From an uncultured Prevotella sp. (GTDB lineage Bacteria > Bacteroidota > Bacteroidia > Bacteroidales > Bacteroidaceae): a stretch of DNA of 23,751 nucleotides. The notes under the pieces were generated by a model, which did not search any database, was not told where the DNA came from, and saw nothing but the letters and a program-made list of their open reading frames with translations. A program made the position numbers and the translations under genes. Where the stretch lies: assembly GCA_937898715.1 (NCBI GenBank), contig CALEKA010000051.1, forward strand, positions 1 through 23,751, read 5' to 3'. Below, one piece after another: positions 15,001 through 22,520 of the stretch; the stretch's first letter is position 1; every line of letters begins with the position of its first letter.

Positions 15001-15081
15001 CGACTTAAAAGCTGGTGTTGCTTGTGCCGACGTGAGGCATAGCAACAGGAGTGAACAAAAGAAGAGTAGTGTTCGTTTCAT
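12049..15081 (-). CDS. Secreted CotH-kinase-domain protein with T9SS tail
   Basis: This 1010-residue protein has a signal peptide (1-21, TLLFFCSLLLLCLTSAQA) and a lectin-like beta region (about 24-175, YRIVSHLYDDTGLLVLG...). A Gly/Glu/Ser linker (184-205, repeats of GGGES) leads to a second beta-rich part (about 215-500). The CotH kinase domain spans about 553-930: KYRGASSSNYPKRSYAVKM, then WILDAMYIDPACMRNRV, DNHGKNMYFYVYD, and the metal-site motif WDLDGTWG (808-815). The T9SS sorting tail is SIYNVAGQLV...GIYVVNGVKVVVR. CotH kinases phosphorylate spore-coat proteins in Bacillus. In Bacteroidetes the surface-exposed versions have no settled substrate. It shares signal, lectin-like domain and export tail with the neighbouring beta-galactosidase. 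Confidence 0.9.
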   Translation of the reverse strand: MKRTLLFFCSLLLLCLTSAQATPAFKSGTRYRIVSHLYDDTGLLVLGANHSSSAVLYYDTDESTATDGWWYIEQAANGFTIQNAQSKQYITWTTQRVSGQIKGLYLTDSSQGATSQWTFEEGNGADGYMIVRNVDQTTQLFNLRRDGSNLFGSYEGSGTDNNELFKIYDEEGNEYLADGTIVKSGESGGGESGGGESGGGSESGDNVTETADFTKTSGVTVMDEYWERTGISTPVVLTTDKTNPVLYSIVNLRLNDTKANYAYVRVSDGKLVQTQDASLRTHFYFMQSYGGIQIYSEDGQYVATSYPSSYNGQTAVDVQTGTSNYGANIWDISWQGSTSPAGYAIGKADNKTSSSWGWGGTSTTQQSSYYYWNDYSGTKIGLYSVDGGSTFVFTSSDSRHLESLLSQGINVAGAAVPLTMALDSVRINDKQLIYDQSEGVYYCPLPSTVRETASFTLPLTYRTKSGYEGTLKLNGMTPDAETHNVTLTDVDCSTTYPLTLDNANGTTIAKGKLRFTYLSIVEMNVASCNGNSYTTGTMRVTYPDQEGYDSTYIAAFKYRGASSSNYPKRSYAVKMRDENGESVDRKFLGLRSDNNWILDAMYIDPACMRNRVVTDLWNDYSVKPYQAEFEKKVRNGTRGRFVEVFLNGSYYGLYCMTEKLDRKQLKLKKYDPDTKTIHGLLYKSKDWCYETFMGHESNKNTYPGTDPESYTNKLGKETWTSYEQKYPDYETEAVEWEPLYNAVKYVAKSTTSYLNFQEKTVKSRFDYPVVRDYYLLIELILATDNHGKNMYFYVYDNDKSSKVGIAPWDLDGTWGVRWDGGTSFTKNAAQDFDTFIWAHEHGQNTLFYSLKKFLHFSDSLAVRYAELRQGEFDPDRLAQRISDYASLFADSQADKREEGKWGVTNSRHTDIATAATYAEDWIKQRVAFLDEQYGYDPSQTAINAAKAEAFFSAVGGQGAIAVHTGKAQTISIYNVAGQLVRTTEVGEGLTPIKGFAPGIYVVNGVKVVVR
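14476..14529 (-). repeat. In-frame 15-bp tandem repeat encoding the GESGG linker
   Basis: About three and a half 15-bp units encode repeated SGGGE within the CotH protein (residues 184-205). Third-position differences between units suggest selection on the peptide. Unit number may vary between strains and would alter linker length. Confidence 0.75.
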
Positions 15082-15329
15082 ATATTAGCTGTTATTGTTT
15101 TCGGCTTTTCGAGTTGTGAAAATGAGGCGCCGCGCACGACCTACGGCAACGGCCTATAACCTTTATTAAAAATTCCGCGGTAAATTTACGAAAAACCCTT
15201 TTACCTCACCAATCTTTGCAGAAGAAAATCGACGAACTTCGTAATTTCTATTACGAATGTGCTTGTTTCAACGAAACTTTTCAGTCTGCAGCGAGGGGAC
15301 GATGCGTCGGCATCTACATAAAATCTGAG

Positions 15330-15444
15330 TTGCGCTTCGCGCTTGTTCTAAACATTAATGCTCATTAATTGAACATTAATTTCTCATTAATTTAAGTTTC
15401 GGATTCAGCCCGCCCATTCTAAATCCGAAACTTGAATCATTAAT
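15330..15444. repeat. Phased CATTAAT element with 12-bp hairpin
   Basis: CATTAAT occurs at 15353, 15363, 15374 and 15385 (steps 10, 11, 11) and again at 15438. The preceding GCGCTTCGCGCTT resembles the outer end of the 11842-12026 arms. AAGTTTCGGATT (15394-15405) pairs perfectly with 15422-15433. This is a second family member, so similar elements flank the CotH gene. Confidence 0.75.
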
Positions 15445-15627
15445 ACTTTTCTTCTCACGCGTATACGCGCGCACGCGCTCCGCTGTTTTGACGGACTTTT
15501 GGCCCTTATCCGTCACTATTTTCTCTCAATAAATTGATTATCAGGTTTTTACAGAGTGTAGGCAAACTTTATTTGCTTGCACTTTGCCTACATTTTTGCC
15601 TTTTCTCCGAACTATTCGCCCCTCAAG

Positions 15628-15726
15628 AATTATCCCCCCTTGCAGAAATTTCTACAAGGGGGGATAATTTATTCTGTTCCAAGGGATAATTTTTTCTGTA
15701 CCAAGGGATAATTTTCCCCATACAAA
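15628..15726. repeat. 42-bp palindrome running into a 22-bp tandem array
   Basis: AATTATCCCCCCTTG (15628-15642) pairs perfectly with 15655-15669, and the 12-bp centre contains AGAAATTTCT, so 42 bp are palindromic with one mismatched pair. The right arm is the first of three direct units. GGGATAATTT starts at 15661, 15683 and 15705, exactly 22 bp apart. Confidence 0.85.
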
Positions 15727-15902
15727 AGCTTATATTGTGAGAGCGTGTGTGCAAGAGGGGTGCAAGCAGAGTGTAGGCTTTTTTATTCCTTAATTTTCTT
15801 GATTATCAGAGAGTTGCCATTTCATTACGCTACGAGTGTAATCAGCCTCTCCTAAAATTCGCTGTAATGCGCGATCGCGCACGCGAGGAAGATGTGATGA
15901 AG

Positions 15903-15960
15903 AAAAAGTGTACAGTTTGTTCACTCTTTTTGCTTAGAAACTTGGCTTGCTGTAACTTTG
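15903..15960 (+). promoter_or_regulatory. Hairpin plus Bacteroides-type promoter, module copy 2
   Basis: The same A-tract/T-tract hairpin as at 679-708 ends in TTTG (15929-15932), then exactly 20 bp, then TAACTTTG (15953-15960). Transcription would begin about 20 bp before the hisIE stop and run antisense to it. On the minus strand the hairpin followed by TTTTTC could instead be a weak terminator for the his operon. Confidence 0.5.
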
Positions 15961-15987
15961 CAACAGATAGGATAATTTGTGGCCCAG

Positions 15988-16590
15988 TTAGGAATGTCTC
16001 AACAGCAGTTCGTGCTCTATCTCTGAGAGCGACACGCCCATTTGCTCAAGCATGACGAGGTAGTGGTACATGAGGTCGCCTGCCTCGTAGATGAAGCGGT
16101 CGCGATTGCCGTCAACTGCCTCGATGATACTCTCTGTACACTCCTCGCCCACCTTCTTGGTGATGGCTTTGATGCCCTTGATGAAGAGGTGCGTGGTATA
16201 CGAGCCCTCGGGCATCTCGGCATGGCGCCGACGGATGAGTTCGGAGAGCGAACGAATGAAGCCTTCCTCGGCTGGGGTATCGAAGCAGGCGGTCGTGCCG
16301 CGATGGCACGTGGGGCCTATGGGATGGGCCATGACGAGCAGGGTGTCGGCATCGCAGTCGACATACATTTTGTCTACCAGTAGGTAGTGGCCCGAGGTCT
16401 CGCCCTTGGTCCAAAGCTTTTGCCGCGTGCGGCTGTAGAAGGTGACGCGTCCCTCGGCTTGTGTCTTGTCGAAGGCTTCGCGATTCATATATCCGAGCAT
16501 GAGCACTCGCAGCGTGGTAGCATCTTGCACCACTACGGGCAATAGCCCATCGGCACATTTGGATAGATTTAAATTATCAAAAGTCAACAT
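15988..16590 (-). CDS. hisIE: HisIE: phosphoribosyl-AMP cyclohydrolase / phosphoribosyl-ATP pyrophosphatase
   Basis: This 200-residue bifunctional enzyme performs histidine steps 2 and 3. The HisI domain (about 1-108) shows VTFYSRTRQKLWTKGETSGH, the metal motif DCDAD (78-82) and zinc cysteines in GPTCHRGTTAC (C95, C102). The HisE domain (about 110-200) has KKVGEE (145-150) and EAGDLMYHYLVML (159-171). Length and domain order match the standard fusion. It is the last gene of the operon, 140 bp after hisF. That gap is filled by TTACTTA-type repeats rather than by a visible promoter. Confidence 0.96.
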   Translation of the reverse strand: MLTFDNLNLSKCADGLLPVVVQDATTLRVLMLGYMNREAFDKTQAEGRVTFYSRTRQKLWTKGETSGHYLLVDKMYVDCDADTLLVMAHPIGPTCHRGTTACFDTPAEEGFIRSLSELIRRRHAEMPEGSYTTHLFIKGIKAITKKVGEECTESIIEAVDGNRDRFIYEAGDLMYHYLVMLEQMGVSLSEIEHELLLRHS

Positions 16591-16599
16591 ACTGGTTTC

Positions 16600-16736
16600 A
16601 TGTAAGAAGTAACGTGTGTTTCAAGTAAGAGGTAAGATAGTAAGTAAAAAAGTAACGCCCAGCGATGAGCAAGAATGTAATACTTAATACTTTTCCAAAA
16701 AGGAATGTATTACTTATTACTTGTTACTTATTACTT
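16600..16736. repeat. Heptad repeats between hisF and hisIE
   Basis: AAGTAA-type units (about 16608-16655) face TTACTTA/TTACTTG units in 7-bp steps (16710-16736), which run up to and include the hisF stop codon. The 17-bp string at 16669-16685 is the reverse complement of 34-50. The two halves could pair in the mRNA. Confidence 0.65.
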
Positions 16737-17513
16737 TCTCACACATATTCCCTGCTTCCGAAGCTCTTCCTTCAGCTGCGGAATGGTGATCTCGCCATAG
16801 TGGAAGATACTGGCGGCGAGGGCAGCATCGGCACGACCCTCGCCAAGGACATGGGCTATGTCGGCTGCACTGCCCGCTCCACCCGAAGCGATGATGGGTA
16901 TGCGGAGGTGGGAAGCAAGGCGCGCAAAGGTGGTGCAGGGATAGCCTTTGCGCGTGCCGTCGTGGTTCATCGAGGTGAAGAGAATTTCACCAGCACCACG
17001 CTCCTGTGCCTCGTGCGTCCACTCGAAGAGTTCACGCTGCGTGGGCTGCGTTCCGCCATGCGTACACACGGTCCAATGTGCTTGCGACTCGTCGACACCG
17101 TCGGCAAGGGGCTCGTGACGCGCATCGACTGCCACTACGACAAACTGCGAACCATAGCGCGTGGCTATCTGATCGATTAGTTCGGGATGGGCTATAGCTG
17201 CGCTGTTGATGCTCACCTTGTCGGCGCCTGCATCGAGCAAGCGTGCGGCATCGTCGATGGTCGATATGCCTCCACCCACGGTGAATGGGATGTTGATGCC
17301 ATCGGCTATGCGGCTAACGAGCTGCGTGAAAGTGTTGCGACCTTCGCGCGTGGCACTGATGTCGAGATATACCAGTTCGTCAGCACCCGTCCGCGCATAG
17401 TGCTGACCGAGCTCTACGGCATCGCCCACATCTTGCAGGTCTTCGAAGTGGATACCCTTTACGGTGCGCCCCTCCTTCACGTCGAGGCATGGAATGATAC
17501 GTTTGCTCAGCAT
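16731..17513 (-). CDS. hisF: HisF: imidazole glycerol phosphate synthase cyclase subunit
   Basis: A 260-residue (beta/alpha)8 barrel that, with HisH, converts PRFAR and ammonia into IGP and AICAR. Catalytic D11 (IPCLDVKEGR) and D130 (VVVAVDARH) are at the family's usual positions. Phosphate-binding glycines appear in FTVGGGIS (77-84) and IIASGGAGS. Its ATG lies inside the last codons of hisA (7-bp overlap), indicating translational coupling. Confidence 0.97.
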   Translation of the reverse strand: MLSKRIIPCLDVKEGRTVKGIHFEDLQDVGDAVELGQHYARTGADELVYLDISATREGRNTFTQLVSRIADGINIPFTVGGGISTIDDAARLLDAGADKVSINSAAIAHPELIDQIATRYGSQFVVVAVDARHEPLADGVDESQAHWTVCTHGGTQPTQRELFEWTHEAQERGAGEILFTSMNHDGTRKGYPCTTFARLASHLRIPIIASGGAGSAADIAHVLGEGRADAALAASIFHYGEITIPQLKEELRKQGICVRK

Positions 17514-18214
17514 AGTTCTTCAAGTTTGATACGTCCTTCGTAGATGGCTTTTCCCACAATCACCTTGCGCAAGCCAAGTTGGCGCAGCTGGTCTATGTCG
17601 GCTCGCGAGGAGATGCCTCCCGACACGGTGATGTCGATGGTGGGGTACTTCTTCTGAAGCCTCACATAGAGTTCGGTAGCGGGACCTTGCAACATGCCAT
17701 CGCGCGAGATTTCGGTGCAGATTACTTGGTTTAGGCCGAGGGGCAGGAAGCGATCGATGAGCTGGTCGATGGTGAGGTCTACTTCCTCTCTCCATCCATT
17801 GACCGAGACTCGGCCTCCCTTCACATCGGCACCGAGCACCATGCGCTCCGCGCCAAACTCCTGAAGCCACTCCTCAAAGAGTTCGGGCTGACGGGCTGCC
17901 ACACTGCCTACTACGGCATACCTCGCACCAGCGTCAAATACCTGATTCAGGGCATCGGCACTCTTGATGCCACCGCCCCACTCTATCTCTGCTCCTTCGA
18001 CAGCAGCTATCTGGCGCAACGTGTCGAGATTCGCTGGTCGTGAGGCTTTGGCTCCATCGAGATCGACCACGTGGATGCGTCGGAGTCCGTGACGGACGTA
18101 AGCCTCTACCATCTCAAGCGGCGAGGCATCGTATTGTTTCTTTTGCTCATAATCGCCCTGCGACAGACGCACACAGCGTCCGCCTATGAGGTCGATGGCG
18201 GGGAGGATCATCAT
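17507..18214 (-). CDS. hisA: HisA: ProFAR isomerase
   Basis: A 235-residue barrel that isomerises ProFAR to PRFAR. D8 (LPAIDLIGG) and D130 (VLGADVKGG) are the catalytic pair, and EWGGGIKS and TVSGGISS are the phosphate-binding loops. Two Met codons start it; the first forms an ATGA overlap with the hisH stop and is preferred for that reason. It overlaps hisF by 7 bp downstream. Confidence 0.97.
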   Translation of the reverse strand: MMILPAIDLIGGRCVRLSQGDYEQKKQYDASPLEMVEAYVRHGLRRIHVVDLDGAKASRPANLDTLRQIAAVEGAEIEWGGGIKSADALNQVFDAGARYAVVGSVAARQPELFEEWLQEFGAERMVLGADVKGGRVSVNGWREEVDLTIDQLIDRFLPLGLNQVICTEISRDGMLQGPATELYVRLQKKYPTIDITVSGGISSRADIDQLRQLGLRKVIVGKAIYEGRIKLEELC

Positions 18215-18813
18215 AAGCTAATAAAGTTTTTGAGAATGCGTTCGCCCACGTCGCCGCTCTTCTCTGGATGGAATTGTGTGCCATAGAATTGCTCATACTT
18301 GAGTGCTCCGCTGAAGAGCACAGAACCGTGGCGCGTGGTGGCAATGGTGTCGGGACAGAGCGTGGGGTAAAAGGAGTGAACGTAGTAGACGGAGTCGCCA
18401 CTATGGACGCCATCGAAGAGTTTCTTCTCAAGGTTGCCCAGCGTGTTCCACCCCATATGAGGCACTTTGGCTTCGGGGTCGGTAGGGAAACGGCGCACGT
18501 GAGAGTCGAAGATGTTCATACACGGAGTAAGCCCTTCGGCAGTGGCGCTTTCTTCCGAATCGCGACACATCACCTGCAAGCCTACGCAGATGCCGAGCAC
18601 GGGCTGGCGCAACTGACGGATGACGGGTATGAGCCCGCTCTCACGCAGATTATGCATGGCTTCAGCACAATTGCCCACTCCAGGCAGGAGCACGTGGTCG
18701 GCCCTTTGAATGGTGGCGGCATCGGCGGTCACTTCGTATTGGGCGCCAAGACGGCTTAGGGCGTTCTCTACCGAACGGAGATTGCCCATCTTATAGTCGA
18801 TGATTGCTATCAT
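18211..18813 (-). CDS. hisH: HisH: imidazole glycerol phosphate synthase glutaminase subunit
   Basis: A 200-residue class-I glutamine amidotransferase that feeds ammonia to HisF. The triad is C76 (GICVGLQVM), H182 and E184 (QFHPEKSGDVG). The N-terminus IDYKMGNLRSVENAL and the oxyanion loop LLPGVGNCAEAM are typical. It overlaps both hisB and hisA by 4 bp (ATGA), so hisB-H-A-F form one coupled block. Confidence 0.97.
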   Translation of the reverse strand: MIAIIDYKMGNLRSVENALSRLGAQYEVTADAATIQRADHVLLPGVGNCAEAMHNLRESGLIPVIRQLRQPVLGICVGLQVMCRDSEESATAEGLTPCMNIFDSHVRRFPTDPEAKVPHMGWNTLGNLEKKLFDGVHSGDSVYYVHSFYPTLCPDTIATTRHGSVLFSGALKYEQFYGTQFHPEKSGDVGERILKNFISL

Positions 18814-19928
18814 AATATGCCTTTACTACTGGGAAGTTCGTAACTGAATACATTGCGCCGAATGGCTTGACGGAGCGCACGCGCAAATGCCTTAAAGACG
18901 GCTTCTATCAAGTGGTGATTGTTCTCACCACGCGCCTCAATGTGGAGGTTGCACTGCATGGCAGAGGCAAGCGATTGAAACACGTGCTTAAACATCTCCG
19001 TGGGTGTATCGCCCACGTATTCACGCGTGAACTTTACGTTCCACTGGAAATCGATGCGACCGCCAAAGTCGAGCGTGACCATTGCATCACACTCGTCCAT
19101 AGGCAGTACGAAGCCATAGCGCTCTATGCCTCGCTTATCGCCCAAGGCTTGGCGAAGGGCTTCACCAAGGGCTATCGCCACATCCTCCATGGTGTGATGC
19201 TCGTCTACTTCGAGGTCGCCGTGGCAGATGCACAAGAGCGATATGCCTGCGTGGTGAGGGAGCTGGGCAAGCATGTGGTCGAAGAAGTGCAGACCGGTGG
19301 AGATCTGCGTAGTGCCACGTCCGTCGAGGTCTACCTCTACATGGATATCGGTCTCGGCAGTCTTTCTCACGATGGAAGCTCTGCGCTCAGTAGTTCTCAC
19401 GTATTCGGCTATGGCAGCCCAATCGGTTGTGGCAAGGGCAAGGGCTTCACGCTGCTCGGCAGAGAGCATCTGCTCGGCAGCCTCAGCGGGTTGCAGCAAG
19501 ATAGCACGACATCCGAGGTTGACGGCAAGTTGCACATCAGTGGCTCTGTCGCCTATCACGTAGGAGTGCTGAAGGTCGTACTCGGGCTGCATATAAGGAG
19601 TGAGCATTGCCGTGCCGGGCTTACGCGTAGGAGCATGCTCATGCTCGAAGGTGCGATCGATGTGTTGCGCCGCAAAACGGATGCCTTCGCCCTCAAGCGT
19701 TTGCAGCATCTTGTTATGCGCTGGCCAAAAGGTTTCCTCGGGAAAGCTATCCGTGCCGAGCCCGTCTTGATTGCTCACAAGCACAGGTTCATAGTCTGTG
19801 TCCATCAAGAGCCGAAGCCCACTGATGGCTCCAGGCACGAACTCAAGTTTTTCAAGAGAATCTATTTGGAAATCGGCGGGCTCACGGATGATGGTCCCGT
19901 CACGATCAATAAAAAGGAGTTTCTTCAT
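18810..19928 (-). CDS. hisB: HisB: histidinol-phosphatase / IGP dehydratase fusion
   Basis: This 372-residue bifunctional protein performs steps 6 and 8. The HAD phosphatase domain (about 1-165) has LLFIDRDGTI with D8 and D10, and VIGDRATDVQLA as a late motif. The dehydratase domain (about 180-372) has FFDHMLAQLPHHAG, the manganese motif DEHHTMED and the second His motif GENNHHLIEAVFKAFARALR. The N-terminal phosphatase fusion is known from enterobacteria and Bacteroidetes. A 158-bp gap with short repeats separates it from hisC. Confidence 0.96.
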   Translation of the reverse strand: MKKLLFIDRDGTIIREPADFQIDSLEKLEFVPGAISGLRLLMDTDYEPVLVSNQDGLGTDSFPEETFWPAHNKMLQTLEGEGIRFAAQHIDRTFEHEHAPTRKPGTAMLTPYMQPEYDLQHSYVIGDRATDVQLAVNLGCRAILLQPAEAAEQMLSAEQREALALATTDWAAIAEYVRTTERRASIVRKTAETDIHVEVDLDGRGTTQISTGLHFFDHMLAQLPHHAGISLLCICHGDLEVDEHHTMEDVAIALGEALRQALGDKRGIERYGFVLPMDECDAMVTLDFGGRIDFQWNVKFTREYVGDTPTEMFKHVFQSLASAMQCNLHIEARGENNHHLIEAVFKAFARALRQAIRRNVFSYELPSSKGIL

Positions 19929-19981
19929 AGGAAGGAAGGTTTAGGAAAAGGAATAATGTGAGTTGCAAGAAGAGGCAGAGA

Positions 19982-20073
19982 CATATAGCATTTATAGAAG
20001 GCCTAAAATACCTATATCGTCCTATATCACATAGAACACATAGCTCGCCTATATCGCATAGTCCCCTATAGCC
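19982..20073. repeat. CCTATATCG microrepeats between hisC and hisB
   Basis: CCTATA recurs at 20011, 20021, 20048 and 20065, mixed with CATAG/CACATAG words in the opposite sense (about 20028-20062). Spacing is irregular (10, 27, 17). No gene or terminator is seen. Confidence 0.5.
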
Positions 20074-20086
20074 TCAGCCTCTAAGC

Positions 20087-21124
20087 TTATCGCTCTCCTA
20101 CCACCCGCACGACCACACGGTTCTGCTCAGGCGTGCCCACCGTGATGCGCAAGCAGCCCTCGCAGCCTTTCACCCGATTGCGGTTGCGCACGATGATGCC
20201 TTTCTCCACAAGACGCGCATAGAGCCCATCGGGATCAGTCACCTTGACCAAGAGAAAATTGGCATCGGAAGGAAATACTCGCTCCACACAAGGGAGCGCA
20301 GACAGTTGCTCGGAGAGCCATTCGCGCTCTGCGCAGACCTCCGCCACATGAGCATCATGAGGTTCGGTCTGAAGACGATGAGCCACCTCCTGCTGTGTGG
20401 GAGCATTGACATTGTAAGGATATTTCACACGAGCAAAGAGCTCGGCTATACGGGGCGAAGCGAAAGCGAGTCCGAGGCGCAAGCCCGCCATGCCCCAAGC
20501 CTTGCTGAGCGTCTGAAGCACTACGACGTTGGGATGATCACCAAGCACCGTAAGCATGCTCTTCTCGGAAGAGAAGTCGGCATATGCCTCGTCTACCACA
20601 AGCACTCCGTCAAACTTCTCTGCCAACTCCTCAAGCTGGCTCAGCGAGAATGCATTTCCCGTAGGGTTGTTGGGCGAACACACCCACAAGAGACGAGTGT
20701 GCTCATCCGCAGCTGCAAGCAGTGAAGAGGTAGACAGACCATAGTCGGCCTCTGCAAGCGGCACTTCGCGCACTGCTATATTATTAATGGCTGCTGCCAC
20801 GCTGTACATGCCGTAAGTGGGACTGATGCTCACTACGTTGTCCCTTCCGGGTTCGCAGAATATGCGGAAACAGAGGTCGATTGCCTCATCGCTACCGTTT
20901 CCTATAAAAATTTGATTGGGCGCTACGCCCTTGAGCTCTGCTATCTGCTGCTTCAAGGCTTTCTGATGAGGGTCTGGGTAACGGTTTACACCGTTATCAT
21001 AGGGACTCTCGTTAGCATCGAGCCATATGGACATGTCGCCACCCTTATATTCATCACGTGCTGTAGAATAGGGTTCCAGCTGCGCTATGTTGGGGCGAAT
21101 GTATAGGTCTTTCTTAGTTGTCAT
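20087..21124 (-). CDS. hisC: HisC: histidinol-phosphate aminotransferase
   Basis: This 345-residue fold-type I PLP enzyme performs step 7, making histidinol phosphate. The Schiff-base lysine is K208 (LQTLSKAWGMAGLRLG). LDANESPYDN, FIGNGSDEAIDL, CSPNNPTGNAF and VVDEAYADF are the standard substrate- and PLP-binding motifs. Length is usual. It lies 56 bp downstream of hisD. Confidence 0.96.
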   Translation of the reverse strand: MTTKKDLYIRPNIAQLEPYSTARDEYKGGDMSIWLDANESPYDNGVNRYPDPHQKALKQQIAELKGVAPNQIFIGNGSDEAIDLCFRIFCEPGRDNVVSISPTYGMYSVAAAINNIAVREVPLAEADYGLSTSSLLAAADEHTRLLWVCSPNNPTGNAFSLSQLEELAEKFDGVLVVDEAYADFSSEKSMLTVLGDHPNVVVLQTLSKAWGMAGLRLGLAFASPRIAELFARVKYPYNVNAPTQQEVAHRLQTEPHDAHVAEVCAEREWLSEQLSALPCVERVFPSDANFLLVKVTDPDGLYARLVEKGIIVRNRNRVKGCEGCLRITVGTPEQNRVVVRVVGER

Positions 21125-21180
21125 AAGGCTTGGGGGTATTCGGGTTGTGCTTTTCGACGGACGATTTCATACGAAACGGC

Positions 21181-22449
21181 TCATGCTCTCACTCTTACAG
21201 CTTGTGCATGGGCATGTAGACCTTCTGCTTCGGCCATACTCACAATGGTTTGGCTCAGCGATTGCAGCCCTTCTTGAGAGAGCTGCTGGAACGTGATCTT
21301 GCGCATAAAGCTATCAATATTCACACCGCTGAACGAACGGGCCCATCCGCTCGTCGGAAGGGTGTGATTGGTGCCCGAAGCGTAGTCGCCCGCCGATTCG
21401 GGCGAATAGTTGCCGATGAATACGCTACCCGCAGCAGTGATGTGTTCGGCTATTTGCCATGGCTGATCCATCGAGATGATGAGGTGCTCAGGAGCATAGG
21501 CATTGGAGAAAGCCGTCATCTGCTCACGAGTATCGAAGATGAGGATACGGCTATGACTCAAGCTCTTCTCTACCAATTCTTTGCGAGGAAGAAGAGCCGT
21601 TTGGCGCACCACTTCGTCGGCCACCTGCTTAGCGAAGTCTTCACTCTGACATACGAGTATGGCTTGGCTGTCAGGACCATGCTCGGCTTGTGAGAGCATA
21701 TCGGCTGCCACATAGTCGGGACGTGCCGTATGATCGGCCATGACGAGCACCTCGGATGGTCCAGCAGGCATGTCGATGGCTGTAGTGGTACTCACCAGCT
21801 GCTTGGCATGGGTCACGAAGCGGTTGCCCGGACCAAAAATTTTGTCTACGCGAGGAATGCTCTCCGTGCCATATGCCATAGCGGCTATGGCTTGCGCACC
21901 ACCTACGCGGTAGATATGGTCTACCCTGCACGCATTGGCAGCATAAATGATTTCGGGCGCAATATGGCCGTCTGCTCCCTGCGGCGTGCAGAGTACTACC
22001 TCAGGACAACCCGCAATGCGTGCTGGAGCTGCAAGCATCAGCACGGTAGAGAATAGCGGAGCACGCCCGCCCGGGATGTAAAGACCTACTCGCTGAATGG
22101 GAACCGCCTTCTGCAAACAACGAACGCCAGGCTGCGTCTCCACTTCAACTTCGTGGGGAAGCTGAGCTTGATGGAAAGCAGTGATATTATGCAGCGCATG
22201 GTGGATGGCTTCTTTCACCTCTTCACTCACATGGTTCTCTGCCTCGGCACGCTCTTCCTTGCTCAGTTCGAGACTGCCTATCGTAGCATGATCGAATTGG
22301 AGAGCATAGCGGCGCAAAGCTTCATCGCCATGATGTCGCACTTCACCGACAATGGTTTGCACACTTTCTATCACTTGCTCATCGTTGGGCACATTGCGCT
22401 CGCAAAGTTTCTCCCAACTGCTTTCGTTTGCTTGCTTGATGATTTCCAT
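21181..22449 (-). CDS. hisD: HisD: histidinol dehydrogenase
   Basis: This 422-residue zinc enzyme oxidises histidinol to histidine in two NAD-dependent steps. Markers are VGLYIPGGRAPLFSTVLMLA, DKIFGPGNRFVTHAKQ, zinc ligands Q254 and H257 in MLSQAEHGPDSQ, and catalytic E321-H322 in YAPEHLII. FSGVNIDSFMRKITFQQLS closes the fold. It is second in the operon, 168 bp after hisG; that gap contains a 22-24-bp tandem array. Confidence 0.97.
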   Translation of the reverse strand: MEIIKQANESSWEKLCERNVPNDEQVIESVQTIVGEVRHHGDEALRRYALQFDHATIGSLELSKEERAEAENHVSEEVKEAIHHALHNITAFHQAQLPHEVEVETQPGVRCLQKAVPIQRVGLYIPGGRAPLFSTVLMLAAPARIAGCPEVVLCTPQGADGHIAPEIIYAANACRVDHIYRVGGAQAIAAMAYGTESIPRVDKIFGPGNRFVTHAKQLVSTTTAIDMPAGPSEVLVMADHTARPDYVAADMLSQAEHGPDSQAILVCQSEDFAKQVADEVVRQTALLPRKELVEKSLSHSRILIFDTREQMTAFSNAYAPEHLIISMDQPWQIAEHITAAGSVFIGNYSPESAGDYASGTNHTLPTSGWARSFSGVNIDSFMRKITFQQLSQEGLQSLSQTIVSMAEAEGLHAHAQAVRVRA

Positions 22450-22520
22450 TCTTATATAATATATGTACTGTTCTAAGGTTCATGTAAGGACTGTTTGCCA
22501 CGCGCTTGTGCTCTGATTGA

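Larger units (their letters stand above)
15453..15965 (+). repeat. Modular intergenic repeat, copy 2
   Basis: It has the same block order as 200-745: a CGCGTATACGCGCGCACGCG tract (about 15458-15478), GATTATCAG (15536-15544), GCYTRCACTTT units at 15575 and 15586 with GCCTTTT at 15598 (11-12-bp steps), a 22-bp array (15628-15714), inverted GCCTACACT-type units (15747-15778), GATTATCAG (about 15800-15808), a TTCGCTG...GCGCACGCGAG block (15858-15886), and the hairpin/promoter. The 22-bp repeat differs completely from that of copy 1. Confidence 0.55.
15082..15987. other. Gene-free region between CotH and hisIE
   Basis: From right to left past the his operon: a hairpin/promoter block (15903-15960), two inverted 11-bp repeat sets flanking a palindrome with a 22-bp array (15555-15778), a 12-bp-arm hairpin (15394-15433), phased CATTAAT boxes (15353-15391), a degenerate REP-like palindrome (about 15297-15312), and the AT-rich leader of the CotH gene. 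No gene is supported. Confidence 0.7.

Noticed and set aside
7793..15081. Classical polysaccharide utilisation locus
   Set aside because: No SusC/SusD pair, transporter or regulator is present in the window.
15181..15215. CotH promoter with TAAATTTA as -7
   Set aside because: It deviates from TAnnTTTG and the -33 match is poor, so it was not listed as a feature.
18867..19961. 364-codon open frame on the plus strand opposite hisB
   Set aside because: It is a shadow of a fully supported bifunctional HisB with intact motifs.
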